Shown piece by piece: positions 43,801-52,288 of a DNA stretch of 64,000 bases. How positions within the stretch are numbered: the first letter of the stretch is position 1; each line of letters starts with the position of its first letter. The translations under genes and the position numbers were made by a program. The notes beneath the pieces were generated by a model that ran no database searches, was not told the DNA's origin, and saw nothing but the letters and a program-made list of their open reading frames with translations. Source of the stretch: Nocardia transvalensis. GTDB taxonomy: Bacteria > Actinomycetota > Actinomycetes > Mycobacteriales > Mycobacteriaceae. The stretch spans positions 393,309 to 457,308 of the forward strand of contig NZ_JADLQQ010000008.1 in the NCBI RefSeq assembly GCF_015477765.1, in the 5' to 3' direction.

Positions 43801-46336
43801 TCGGGTTGCGGGCGAGGCGTTCGGCCCGGGCGCGGGCGTTGAGTTCGGTGACGATGTCGTGGGTTGGTGCCAGCATGATGGCATCGCGGCCGCCGAGATA
43901 GTCGACGATCCAACTCGTGTATGCCTGGTCCTGGACTGCCCCGGGTGCACCGCCGTGGACGCGTTGGTGGTCGAGATAGAAGCCGAGCCCGGCCGGATCG
44001 CCCTCGCGGATCAGCAGACTGGCCGACGCTTCGGCCCTGTCGGTGAACCGGACGACGTGGGTCAAGGTCGCGTCAGCGGTGTCGACGTTGGTGCCGCCGG
44101 CCTCGATCGACGGCAACTGGTGGTCGTCGCCGACACACCGGATCGTCGCGTCCCTGCCAACGAGGAACTCGAGCAGTCGCAATCGTTTGTCGTCGCCGAG
44201 CCGCACGTGCTCGTCGACGATGACCAACGTGGTCTGGTCTATCTGCAGGACCCATTGCGGTAGTGGAGCTGGATAGAACGAGTGCTGGAGGGCGAGATTG
44301 GCCGGTGTGGGGGTGTGGTTGTCGAGGACGGTCAGCAGTTTGTCGACCGTTTCCGCGCGTGCGCCGGTGGCTTCGCCGAGCACTGCAGCAGCCGCGGCGG
44401 TCGGCGCCACACCGAGAACGGTGCCGCCGGAGGCATGCCACGCGTCGACCAGAACCCGCATCGCGGTGGTCTTTCCCGTGCCCGCAGGCGCGGACACGGT
44501 CGCGATCCGGCTCGGTGAGGTCGCGAACTCGGTGACCACCGCGACCTGCCCAGCGTTCAACTGCCGCTCGGAATTGCGCGGGTCGTTGTTGTATTCACGG
44601 ATCGCTGATGCCACCAGGTGTTCGGGAATCGTGCGGGCACCGGTCTGCATCGACAGGTCGATCAGGCGGGCCGCCACCGCCAGTCGGCGCGGCGAGGTAT
44701 AGGACTGGACCCCCGCAATGGTGTGGACGCTGGCGCCGCTGCGTCGCCGATACAGTGCCGGTACGTCACGCAGCACCGGCTCGGCGGCGATGTCGGGATC
44801 GCCTCGAGCGAGAATCCGCGGTGGCGCGAGCGCCTCATCGACCACGGCGTCGGTCACGTGCTCCCACTCATCACGGGACACCTGGCCCCGCAGTTGGCGT
44901 TCGGCTTCGCTGCGGACATGATGGCGCTGCCAGGTCCCGCGCTCCGCGGAGACCGTCGCCAGCACCTGCTCCGCCGTGCGCGAGATCCGCGCCGCATCGA
45001 ATATCGGTCGCGGTCGTCGCGGCTGATGAAACACTCGGGAGACCGCGTGCGCGACCGCTTTCCGGCCGCCGAGGATCGCCTGCGCTTCGCGGCGCCACTG
45101 GCTGCGTTGCTCGGCCCAGGACCGCAAGACATGTTTGGTCGGTCGGGTCTCCAACGTGGCCCGCTCCATCAGCGCGAACATTTCCTTCGGTAGTGGTTCG
45201 CGCCCGACCTGCTGCTGGAACAGGGAGGCGAGCTCGCCGAGGCGGGTCGTGATGGCTCGGTCACGTTGTGACCAGTGTTCGATGAGTACCCAAGGCAGGC
45301 CAATGATTTCGCGGATCGGACGCTTCGCAGGATCAGTGCCCGGCCGCTCGACGAACTGCAGGCCCAGATCCTCCTCCAGATGCTGTTCGAGGCGACTGTT
45401 GTAGATCTCGGAGACGGTGACCATCAGGCGGTAGATCATCGCGGCGTCGAGAGTGCGCCACTTTCCGTCCAGAGCGCGGACACGGTTGGCGATCAGCATG
45501 TGGGTGTGCAGATCCGGGTCGCCACAACGGGATTCGCGATGGGTGAATCGCGCTGCCACGATGCCCTCCACGTCCACCTGCCGGACGCCGTTGCGGCCCA
45601 ACCGGGTGTAGATCCCGTGCCGCTCCAGCCATCTGATGGCGTCGTCGACCGCGAGTTCGTGAGCCGCTGCGATGCGCTCCGAGATCTCCTTCGGCGCGAT
45701 CGCCCACAGTGCCGACACGCTCTTGACCGGGCTGAACGTGACGTCGAAACCGGCCACCGCCGCCGACTGCGGCCGGGAATTGCGTGCCACCCATCCGGAC
45801 AGTTCGCGCGCATCCAGAGGCGGGCGCCCGTACTGTTCGAGGAACATCCGGGTGGCGACTTCGGTGCGGATGCGAGCGCGAATGTCATCAGGCACCGCCG
45901 CGAAGCGGTCCAACCCCTGCGCGATATTGTGTGCGGAAAACGCATCAGCGCAGCGTCGGCGGAACGCGTTATCGGCCGAATAGACCCGATATGGATTCCC
46001 CAATCGTGTTGCTTCTTCCGCAGCGCGTTCGGCATCTTTCCGCTTCGCGCCCTTGGCCATCTCGACGTCGACCACCTGCGCTTGGATCGCGTCGGCATCC
46101 GGATGCCGGCCCTCCCCGAACAGGGCCTTCATCTGCTGCTCGGTCACCAGATCGCCCGCATCGATCCCCAAGGCGACCAGCCCAGAACCGTGCCAGCGGC
46201 CTGGCGCTTCCCCATGCGCCGAGTAGTAATCGGCCAAGCTTCCCGGCCCGCGATTCGTTGCGTCCGCGGCAGCTACTTGCCGCAGGTAATACAGATATCC
46301 GTTTCCCGCTAGGACTTTGTGCAGCGTCGCTGTCAC
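40784..46336 (-). CDS. MobF relaxase-helicase (TraA/TrwC type)
   Basis: 1850 residues from GTG 46336; an ATG at 46390 would add 18. Catalytic Tyr candidates lie at 14, 16 and 17 (GYLYYLR). The three-His metal site is His266, His277 and His279 (FTHRE, DLHTHMLIANR). The helicase half has Walker A APAGTGKTT (about 616-624) and a VIVDEH Walker B, then ATTIDSAQGITV near the C-terminal helicase motif. It nicks oriT and unwinds the transferred strand. The last ~400 residues are a distinct helical plus zinc-ribbon module (CCFSCG, CEDC) that recurs as the separate protein at 47221-48423. It is the leading evidence for a conjugative element. Confidence 0.92.
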   Translation of the reverse strand: MTATLHKVLAGNGYLYYLRQVAAADATNRGPGSLADYYSAHGEAPGRWHGSGLVALGIDAGDLVTEQQMKALFGEGRHPDADAIQAQVVDVEMAKGAKRKDAERAAEEATRLGNPYRVYSADNAFRRRCADAFSAHNIAQGLDRFAAVPDDIRARIRTEVATRMFLEQYGRPPLDARELSGWVARNSRPQSAAVAGFDVTFSPVKSVSALWAIAPKEISERIAAAHELAVDDAIRWLERHGIYTRLGRNGVRQVDVEGIVAARFTHRESRCGDPDLHTHMLIANRVRALDGKWRTLDAAMIYRLMVTVSEIYNSRLEQHLEEDLGLQFVERPGTDPAKRPIREIIGLPWVLIEHWSQRDRAITTRLGELASLFQQQVGREPLPKEMFALMERATLETRPTKHVLRSWAEQRSQWRREAQAILGGRKAVAHAVSRVFHQPRRPRPIFDAARISRTAEQVLATVSAERGTWQRHHVRSEAERQLRGQVSRDEWEHVTDAVVDEALAPPRILARGDPDIAAEPVLRDVPALYRRRSGASVHTIAGVQSYTSPRRLAVAARLIDLSMQTGARTIPEHLVASAIREYNNDPRNSERQLNAGQVAVVTEFATSPSRIATVSAPAGTGKTTAMRVLVDAWHASGGTVLGVAPTAAAAAVLGEATGARAETVDKLLTVLDNHTPTPANLALQHSFYPAPLPQWVLQIDQTTLVIVDEHVRLGDDKRLRLLEFLVGRDATIRCVGDDHQLPSIEAGGTNVDTADATLTHVVRFTDRAEASASLLIREGDPAGLGFYLDHQRVHGGAPGAVQDQAYTSWIVDYLGGRDAIMLAPTHDIVTELNARARAERLARNPSPVGAEAKLADELYASVGDVISTRRNNPRLRLGGRDWVRNGYRWVVDAVRADGSLVVTHLRQGLQRGHTTVLPPAYVRAHVRLGYATTIDSAQGITVGICHVVLTGFESRNQLYVAITRGAHANQVYVPTAIDGSEASFWTEPGIMPRTAVEVLLRILARDAGQVSAHSELRDALDPHNRLGRAVDIYLDAIGLAAEHALGREALERIDTAAERIRHGLTDAAAYPVLRQHLATIALSGRDPITALHQAAGQRELDTAADVAAVLDWRLDPTGAHSTSEGPLPWIRGLPNRLPDDLVTEHLRARSRIAADLAHQITRDATTWTAATAPIWARPLLGHPHLLASLAVWRAAHHLPDTDLRPTGPTRYPALERTHQQLLDARVTDTLGDLHTAVHAWSALGKRIDARLVNDPWWPVLADRLDTAAAAGIDIETLLPQAAAARPLPDDMPAAALWFRLGFDPSALTTATSNRNLQPTWMPHLHTLLGDAVAAQLITDPAWPCLVAAIDGATGTGWTPQDLLATAHELLLTAQPDPNTGPRPDQLTTALTWRIETLLQPGNHQPEHPSTTETTAPATNMDTTDPTPETSSSETPTHQTAPDSRAIDPTSHVPERLRVIAELFRTGHIHNAGKTFRELVNDLSDDERDIITRVANTLYQNSFPVARARLQWAADRYPQHRALIHACTPDTDPHVYQPDTAPTTSGRGERRRTAPRDNEQTDPPSHRTSPRPPDRSAATIDAYLATRAHVDDDPDHMPLPQAVDHHYRSTAHDNNPPDGYAVDYDHAAVPRSSGFCCFSCGIERAVIATPPGRRGDDGLCEDCRDDGTPAIPDHDPADHIPARCAHITSTYPATQARAKLAHDWRHAPTRRDRHAIADWVRQHPFPDSPATPTFDPNDPIQILTDHQLTQHITHVQQRIALQANDTTLFDPAPTSHHDSESDQPTVHRGWLRNELADLTAERDRRAQLTPEQAASEQVLRQHHRQDTDSPSQLDFSPPDGHAHAPDNDIGL

Positions 46337-46406
46337 ATGTCCATCAGACCCCTGAAATCTGGTTACTCTCAAGCGATCTGAGATACGCAAATTGCATCAA
46401 GCTGAA

Positions 46407-46428
46407 CGATAACCCTAGGTTGTTATCG
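46407..46428. promoter_or_regulatory. Inverted repeat upstream of relaxase, oriT/operator candidate
   Basis: CGATAAC (46407-46413) and GTTATCG (46422-46428) form a perfect 7-bp inverted repeat around an 8-nt AT-containing loop, 71 bp upstream of the relaxase start. MobF oriT sites carry an inverted repeat near nic and lie next to the relaxase gene. A repressor operator is the alternative. Confidence 0.4.
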
Positions 46429-46459
46429 AATTGTGACCTGAAATGCAAGAGGTCTGCTT

Positions 46460-46660
46460 GTCGTGAATGAGTGGGGAGGGGTGAGGGAGGTGAAGGGGAG
46501 CGTAGTTGAGGGGTTTGGGGAGGGAAGGTGCGGTTGAGGTGGGTGCGGTGGCGAGGATGTGAGAGGTGTTGAGGAGGGAGGGCGTTGGTTGCGCGAGTGA
46601 GGGATGGGTGGTGAGGTGGGCGCTCGTCGGCTGGACGGCGCCGCGCCGCTGAGACAGCGG
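46460..46660. other. Strand-asymmetric G-rich stretch beside the relaxase
   Basis: About 200 bases very rich in G on the plus strand with few C, including two runs able to form G-quadruplexes (from GGGGAGGGGTGAGGG near 46471 and GGGGTTTGGGGAGGG near 46510). No gene is supported. Position between relaxase and SLOG gene suggests part of oriT or a transfer-related control region. Confidence 0.5.
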
Positions 46661-47050
46661 TCAGGCGGCGTGCTGGAGGGCGTGGGCCTGGACCGGATCG
46701 CGGAAGATGCGGGTGGGAATGCCTGCGGCGGTGGCGAGTTCAGCGGTGTGGGTCGCCCCCGGGCTGTGGTTGTGGATGAAGGCCAGGCAGATGTCGGCGC
46801 CGAGGTCGACCATGCGTTGATTGCGAACGAATCCGGCGGCGCGGCCGTGGCGGTGCCAGTCGGCGGGATGACGCTCGACGCGGCCGCCCCAGTGCGTCCA
46901 ACAGGATTCGCAGAGATAGTCCGCGCCGCGCGGGCATGCGCCGGAGACCAGGATCGCCGAGGGTGACCAGACGGCGGCGAGGGCGATGCGGATGGTGGGC
47001 CGATGCAGCCACGCGCGGGAGCCGGTGATGAGGATGCGGCGTGATGTCAT
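46661..47050 (-). CDS. SLOG-family protein (DUF2493/YspA-like)
   Basis: 129 residues. MTSRRILITGSRAW begins a Rossmann-like SLOG fold, followed by LVSGACPRGADYLCE and RNQRMVDLGADICLAF, the nucleotide-binding pattern of the YspA/CpYpsA-related group. These proteins are thought to bind nucleotides or nucleotide-derived signals and are common in actinobacterial plasmids and phages. It precedes the relaxase on the same strand, separated by the G-rich stretch. Confidence 0.75.
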   Translation of the reverse strand: MTSRRILITGSRAWLHRPTIRIALAAVWSPSAILVSGACPRGADYLCESCWTHWGGRVERHPADWHRHGRAAGFVRNQRMVDLGADICLAFIHNHSPGATHTAELATAAGIPTRIFRDPVQAHALQHAA

Positions 47051-47220
47051 AGATGTCCTTCAAGGTTGTGTGCGGCTGACCGCGCGGTAGTGCGCGTCGA
47101 GTCAGGGTGTGCGTAGCGCGGATGCGTTGATGGATTGCGGGTGGTGGCCGGTCCGCCGCGCGGGAGTGGACAGCGCGGCGGACCGGAGAACAGCGGACTC
47201 GCGTGTGGGGGCGAGCGGGT

Positions 47221-48423
47221 TTAGGCGGCTGCGGGGAAGAGCAGTCGGCAGTCCTCGCAGAGGTCGTCGATGTCGATCAGCCGGTGGTCGCGGCAGTTAC
47301 AGCACTGGCCGCGTCGGAGCTGGACGGGAGTAAGTGTGGTGATCGGTTGCTCGGCTGTCGACGGGTTGCGGGTGTGGTCGAGGAACGCGGTGACCAGGCC
47401 CCGCACCTGGCCGATTGAGCGCTGGCGGAGGCTGTCGAGCAGGGCGGGTGCGGCGGCGGGGTAGTGATCGGTGAGGTATTGGCAGTAGGCGGCCACTTCG
47501 TCGGCGAGCGTGAATCCGTGGGAGAGTGGGTCGATTCCACTGCGGCCGGTGTCGCGGCAGCGCTGGCACAGGCCGTCATCGCTGAGGCGGTGTCCGTCGG
47601 CGTCGGTGCGGAAGTGGTCGCTGCAGGCGCGTTCGGCGAAGCAGTAGACGCAGACCCAGCCCTGCAGCGGCGGCAACGTTGCGCGGTCATAGTCGAGGCC
47701 GTTGCCGTTCGCCATGAATTCCGGTCGGTCGTCGTCACGGACGGTGAGCCCGGTTCGGGCGCAGGCGATCGCGTGGGCGTCGAAGTCCTCACGGGTGCGC
47801 AGTCCGGCTCGGTCGCGTTCGGCGCGGACCTGATCGGCGACCTGGCGCACGTAGTGGCGGTCCCACACCGACGGCTGCGGCGCGGGGTCGGTATCGAGCA
47901 GAAATCGGGTGCGGATGTAGTCGGTGACCACACGCGGCTCGCGCACACTGCGACGCTTGGTCAGCACCGCGGTGATGTGCTCGGGCTTGCGGCGGGCGCG
48001 TTTGGCCGCGATCTCGGTCGCCGTAGACGGGTCGCGATCGATGACCGGTGTGTCATCGGTGGCGGCGAGATGCCGGACGCCCGCCGAGGCGGCGGTGAGC
48101 GGAACGGTGCGGATCCAGCGCGGCTGCGTCTCGGCGGGACGATACAACCCGGGATCGGTGCGAGCGACGAAGGTGTCGAGCCACTGCTTCAGGTCCGCGT
48201 CCGCGCGCCGCCACAGCGACCGCAAATACGCGCGCGCACTGAGATATGGGGCGCGGGTGAACGTGTCGGCGAGCCGGGTGAGTCGATCGAGGTCCTCGTC
48301 GGTGGCGAGCTCGGTGAGCGCATGCTCGAACGCGTCGTGGGCGTCGTCGTGGCGGCCCTGGTCCAGCAGGTAGGAGATATAAGCGATCGCCTCTGAGAAG
48401 GACTGAGATTCGGTGCTGGTCAT
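47221..48423 (-). CDS. Zinc-ribbon protein related to the relaxase C-terminus
   Basis: 400 residues from ATG 48423. The N-terminal ~110 residues (helical, ending ARTDPGLYRP) correspond to a segment of the relaxase (ACTPDTDPHVYQP). The C-terminal half has CVYCFAERAC, CQRC, CCNC and CEDC metal-binding pairs like the relaxase tail. Function unknown; probably a DNA-binding accessory of conjugation or replication. Shared modules suggest both interact with the same partner. Confidence 0.6.
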   Translation of the reverse strand: MTSTESQSFSEAIAYISYLLDQGRHDDAHDAFEHALTELATDEDLDRLTRLADTFTRAPYLSARAYLRSLWRRADADLKQWLDTFVARTDPGLYRPAETQPRWIRTVPLTAASAGVRHLAATDDTPVIDRDPSTATEIAAKRARRKPEHITAVLTKRRSVREPRVVTDYIRTRFLLDTDPAPQPSVWDRHYVRQVADQVRAERDRAGLRTREDFDAHAIACARTGLTVRDDDRPEFMANGNGLDYDRATLPPLQGWVCVYCFAERACSDHFRTDADGHRLSDDGLCQRCRDTGRSGIDPLSHGFTLADEVAAYCQYLTDHYPAAAPALLDSLRQRSIGQVRGLVTAFLDHTRNPSTAEQPITTLTPVQLRRGQCCNCRDHRLIDIDDLCEDCRLLFPAAA

Positions 48424-48743
48424 CAGAAAGTCCCTTCGTGCGTGCAGCGGGAGACCCTCGCCGCGGGAACGTGACCTCCCAGCGAGGGTCGGCTGGCCGG
48501 TCGGCCAGCTCGAGGGCGTGTCGACCGGGACGGCGGCCGGGGCGGTGGGGAACGCGCCGGGGCGTGCACCAGCGAATTTCTGATGCCAGCCGCAACGCGC
48601 GTCGACAAGGAGAGGGAAATTCGGTGGTGCCGGGCGCGGGCCCTGCCGCCCCGGCCGCCGTTCTGGTAGCCCTCGCGCGTGCTGGACGACCGGCCGGACG
48701 GGCATCGCGCCCCTCGACCGACGTTGATGACGGCTGTTCGGCT
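48424..48743. other. Intergenic stretch without a supported gene
   Basis: 320 bases between the SSB gene and the zinc-ribbon gene, both on the minus strand. Open frames here are Arg/Pro/Ala-rich shadows. A promoter for the downstream gene is likely in this stretch but no clear -10 was found. Confidence 0.4.
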
Positions 48744-49232
48744 TTAGAACGTGGGCTCGTCAGCGAAACCACCGACAGCGCTTCCGGCGAACACCGGATC
48801 GGGACCGCTGGGCATGTTCCAGGGGTCGTCGGTCGCCGGACCCTGACTTGCGCCATTGCTGGAGGTCTTTCGGGCAACGCGGGTGACCTTCGCGGTCGCC
48901 CACCGGGTCGACGGACCCATCTCGTCGACCTCGAACTCGATCACGGTGCGCTTGTCGCCCTCGAGGGTCTGATAGGTGCGCTGCTTCAACCGGCCAGTGA
49001 CGATCACGCGGGCTCCGCGCGGCAGCTCACTGTTGGCCAGGTTCTCTGCCGCGTCGCGCCACGCGTTGCAGCGCAAGAACAATGCGTCGCCGTCTTTCCA
49101 TTCACCGGACGTGCGATCGAAGCGCCGCGGTGTATCGGCGATGGTGAAGTGTGTGAACGGAACACCCGCCGATGTGTATTTCAGTTCGGGCGGTGCGACG
49201 AGGTTGCCGATGTAGGTATTGACTGTGGGCAT
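48744..49232 (-). CDS. ssb: Single-stranded DNA-binding protein
   Basis: 162 residues. The OB-fold shows TYIGNLVAPPELKYTSAGVPFTHF, FLRCNAWRDAAENLAN and GARVIVTGRLKQRTYQT, the standard SSB strands. A Gly/Pro-rich tail ends in DEPTF, close to the acidic tip that recruits partner proteins. Plasmid-borne SSBs protect transferred single strands. It is encoded within the conjugative gene set and is not the chromosomal copy linked to rpsF/rplI. Confidence 0.92.
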   Translation of the reverse strand: MPTVNTYIGNLVAPPELKYTSAGVPFTHFTIADTPRRFDRTSGEWKDGDALFLRCNAWRDAAENLANSELPRGARVIVTGRLKQRTYQTLEGDKRTVIEFEVDEMGPSTRWATAKVTRVARKTSSNGASQGPATDDPWNMPSGPDPVFAGSAVGGFADEPTF

Positions 49233-49468
49233 GACTCGCTACTCCTTTGTCAGGAACGGAATTGATGGCGCGACCCTGGAGATCGGGACGTAGCTGGTGC
49301 TGTGCCGGACGCGCGTTTGGACAGGCACGGACGCGGCCGCGGGAGAGGGTCACCTGGGCTGGCCGGAAACAAGGCGAAGTGCCCGCCAAAGGGGGCCTAT
49401 ACCAGCCGGGAAAGGGACTGATGGACTCAGCCGCCGTGTGCGTCGCGAACGAAGGGAGAAGGCTGGAT

Positions 49469-49921
49469 TCAGGCCGGGGTGTCGGTGGTGAAGGAGACTG
49501 CGAACGAGCCGGGCATGACGGTGATGATCATCCATCCGTCGCGGTCGGTGTAGTCGCGGATCATGTCGATCAATGTGCCGCCGCCGGTCACCGGTTCGTC
49601 GAGGTCCAAGTGCTCGGAGAAATCGTCCCCGCCGACGGGAGTGGCGCCGATCTCGCTGCCGGTTCCCCGGCCCCAACCCTCGGCGAACGCGACCTTGGAC
49701 CAGCCGTCGGGATCTGCTGGGTCGGCGAGCTGACGGGGCAGTCCGTTGCTCAGCACATAGGTGCCATCGTCTTTGGCCCACACCAACGCTGGCCCACCCG
49801 GATCGCCGTTGTCGTACTGGCTGATGGAGGGGGAATGCTCGTCGGCGGCAAGAGCGTGTTCGGCGATCTCACCGACTTCGGACAATGGAAACCACAGATC
49901 GATCGACTCCGTCGACTCCAT
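49469..49921 (-). CDS. DUF3085-like hypothetical protein
   Basis: 150 residues from ATG 49921, preceded by AGGAC. ALVWAKDDGTYVLSNG and AEGWGRG match the style of DUF3085-like proteins of actinobacterial mobile elements. Acidic, soluble, without Cys. Function unknown. It lies upstream of ssb on the same strand in the conjugative region. Confidence 0.5.
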   Translation of the reverse strand: MESTESIDLWFPLSEVGEIAEHALAADEHSPSISQYDNGDPGGPALVWAKDDGTYVLSNGLPRQLADPADPDGWSKVAFAEGWGRGTGSEIGATPVGGDDFSEHLDLDEPVTGGGTLIDMIRDYTDRDGWMIITVMPGSFAVSFTTDTPA

Positions 49922-50033
49922 CGGGTAGTCCTTCCTGAAGCGCGAAAAATGAAGCGCCGCCCGAGAAACCGCGCCGATGTGAGCGAACTGGCCCCGGATC
50001 ACCGACGGCGGCGGTCGGCGACCGGGCGGATGT

Positions 50034-50313
50034 CTAGTTCGAATCCGGGCACGGGGTGTCGGTGGCGTCATGCCATCGGGCATGTGTCTCGGCGACGAAC
50101 CGTCGCAGACGTTGCGGACTGCGATCGGGCAGAGTGTCGAACTCTGCATGGAAGAACGCCGCGACGAATGGCGAAAAACGGTGGGCAGTAGGGCATCTCG
50201 CGCGCGAGGAGGGTGTAGAGCTCGAGACGGTGCCCGGGGAGACGCTGATGCCGCCGAGTGATGCAGTACGGGCAGCGGGTCGCGGCGAAACGCAGCGGCG
50301 GCGGGGTCGACAC
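50034..50313 (-). pseudogene. Small zinc-ribbon gene with apparent frameshift
   Basis: One frame starts at GTG near 50313 and reads VSTPPPLRFAATRCPYC, a plausible beginning with a CxxC. The second half of the expected protein lies in another frame: FAAFFHAEFDTLPDRSPQRL-like text and VAETHARWHD up to TGA near 50034. The LPDRSPxRLRR pattern is typical of small nocardial plasmid proteins. One base change may break the gene, or the two frames are separate short ORFs. Confidence 0.35.
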
Positions 50314-50592
50314 TGATGCCTCCTCGGTGGCTCGACGATGCTGATGGCTCTGGGCGTAGGGAGGAACTGCTGGAGGATCAGCGGTGCAGGCACTGGTGGA
50401 GGGCAAGTATTCGAACCGTGCGTTATTGCTGGATGCCACTGCGGTACCAGGTGGCTGGTCGGACCGGGCGGGATAACCGGCTCGACCACGTTGGGGCGGC
50501 CTGTAGAGGGAGGTCCTCGGTGCGCATCCCGACACAATCGTCCGTGACTGGTTGGCGCAATCTCGTTGAGCGCTTCATGAGCCTCTGCGAGG

Positions 50593-51348
50593 ATGTGGCC
50601 GGTGGGATGGGAGGCACTCGAGCAGTGGGGTGATGACGTCGTTCGCGTCGAACCGCTGACTGGGGGAGTTGGCGTCAACGAGGTGTGGAGCGTGCGCGTC
50701 AACGGGTACCTCGCAGTCGGTCGTCTCGGCCAACGCAGTGACGCTGATCTCGCGTGGGAGACCGACCTGTTGCGATACCTCGACCGTGAAGGGATGCCGG
50801 TGCCGGTGCCGATCCCGACCATGGACGGGCGGCACTTCGCCGACGGTCTGGTGGTGATGACCTACGTGGAGGGCGGACCGCCCGAGACCGAAGCCGACTG
50901 GCGTCGCGTCGCCGAGACACTCCGCCAGTTGCATCGGTTCACGCGCGGCTGGCCCCAACGCCCGGGCTGGCGATCGTCGACCGACCTCCTGCACGCCGAG
51001 ACCGGAACGAAGGTCGACCTCAGCGCGATGCCGCCTGAGGGTGTCGTTCGATGCCGAGCGGCGTGGTCGCGAGTCATCGGTCGCAGCACGTGCGTCGTCC
51101 ACGGCGACCCCAACCCGCGCAACATCCGCATGACCGCGGATCGCGTCGCGATGATCGACTGGGACGAGTCGCACGTCGACATCGCCGACCTCGACCTGGC
51201 GCTGCCGCACAACGCCGCCGGTCTCAACGACGAGGCGTACGACATCGCCGCGCAAGCGCGGGCCGCTTGGGAAGCCGCCGTGTGCTGGGACCCCAGCGGG
51301 ACCGACCAGTTCGCAGTCAAGCGGCTCGCCGAAGTTCGGGCGGTCTGA
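50593..51348 (+). CDS. Aminoglycoside phosphotransferase-like kinase
   Basis: 251 residues from ATG 50593. The APH catalytic loop VVHGDPNPRNIRM has the Asp and Asn, and AMIDWDESHVDI the metal-binding Asp. The protein is short for the family (usually 270-300), with a compact C-terminal lobe. The substrate is unknown. It is on the opposite strand to the surrounding mobile genes and may be a cargo gene. Confidence 0.8.
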   Translation: MWPVGWEALEQWGDDVVRVEPLTGGVGVNEVWSVRVNGYLAVGRLGQRSDADLAWETDLLRYLDREGMPVPVPIPTMDGRHFADGLVVMTYVEGGPPETEADWRRVAETLRQLHRFTRGWPQRPGWRSSTDLLHAETGTKVDLSAMPPEGVVRCRAAWSRVIGRSTCVVHGDPNPRNIRMTADRVAMIDWDESHVDIADLDLALPHNAAGLNDEAYDIAAQARAAWEAAVCWDPSGTDQFAVKRLAEVRAV

Positions 51349-51561
51349 GCAGCAGCAAATCGAAAGAGCGCACCAGGGAGGACTCCGTCACCAGGACCAC
51401 CACCCGGCCCATCCGCAACCTGACGGCCACCCGATTCTGGTCGCGCAAGAACCGCAACGCTTCCTGGGGCCTGACCTGTTGATCATGGGAGCCAGGCCAT
51501 GGTCGAGGCGATGACGAGTAGGGTGCGGTAGAGGCGCTGAGTGTTCGGAGATCGACGTGTG

Positions 51562-52118
51562 TCAGGTGGAGAGGTAGTCGGTCCAGCTGTTCTGGGCGAG
51601 GCGTGCCCATGTGCTCGCGGCGCCGGATGCGATGCCGAACAGGTCGCTGATCACGATCGGTGGGAGGTCGGTGACAGCGGTGATCGTCGTAGGTCAACGG
51701 TCGACGGCGCGGGTCCGCCTCGTACTCGAGCCGGTGCGCAGTTCGAGTTGCCCTCATGAAAAATGGGCTTCGGAACATCGCCGAAGTACTGCTCGCACAC
51801 CGACATCCAGTCATAACGCGGGTCCCGCAGATACTCGACGAACAGGCCGATCGTCACCTCGTAGCCGCGCGCCGTGGACAACCGGATTCCCCGGTCCCCG
51901 CCGCGGAGATGATCGACGAACGCCTCCCCGTCGCTCGAAGTCCACTGCCACGGATACAAACCCGTGAACTGGTTGAACCGCCGTATCAGGCGCACTCGCG
52001 GGTCGATTGTCGCATTACGCAGATACCTGGCTGACTGGTGACGGCGCCACCCCTCCAGCATTGCCTCGAACGCGGTCGGTGCCGGATCCAGATGAATAAC
52101 GTTGTCCGCCAACACCAA
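51562..52118 (-). pseudogene. Internally deleted tyrosine recombinase (integrase)
   Basis: The N-terminus carries an integrase core-binding domain (FEAMLEGWRRHQSARYL, TIGLFVEYLRDPRYDWMSVCE). Near 51740 a frameshift continues it as YEADPRRRPLTYDD. After that the catalytic domain is missing. The C-terminal remnant LPPIVISDLFGIASGAAS, WARLAQNSWTDYLST then follows directly to TGA 51562-51564. It is a fused remnant without Arg-His-Arg-Tyr residues and may mark the former integrase of this element. Confidence 0.7.
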
Positions 52119-52288
52119 ACGAGCCGAACCGGGAGCATCGAAGTCACGGCCAACGTTGTATCAGAGGCAACGTTGATGCATCTCCGGAACGGGTCAGTTG
52201 AAACATAATTCCGGTGCGACACGCCGCTGGCACCTAAACCGCTATGAGCAGCGGAAACATCCGTCCCCGAAAGCCGCACTATGTTGCA

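Noticed and set aside
42977..46312. Long plus-strand ORFs opposite the relaxase gene (e.g. 42977-44263, 45275-46312)
   Set aside because: Shadows of the relaxase coding strand; no recognisable protein features.
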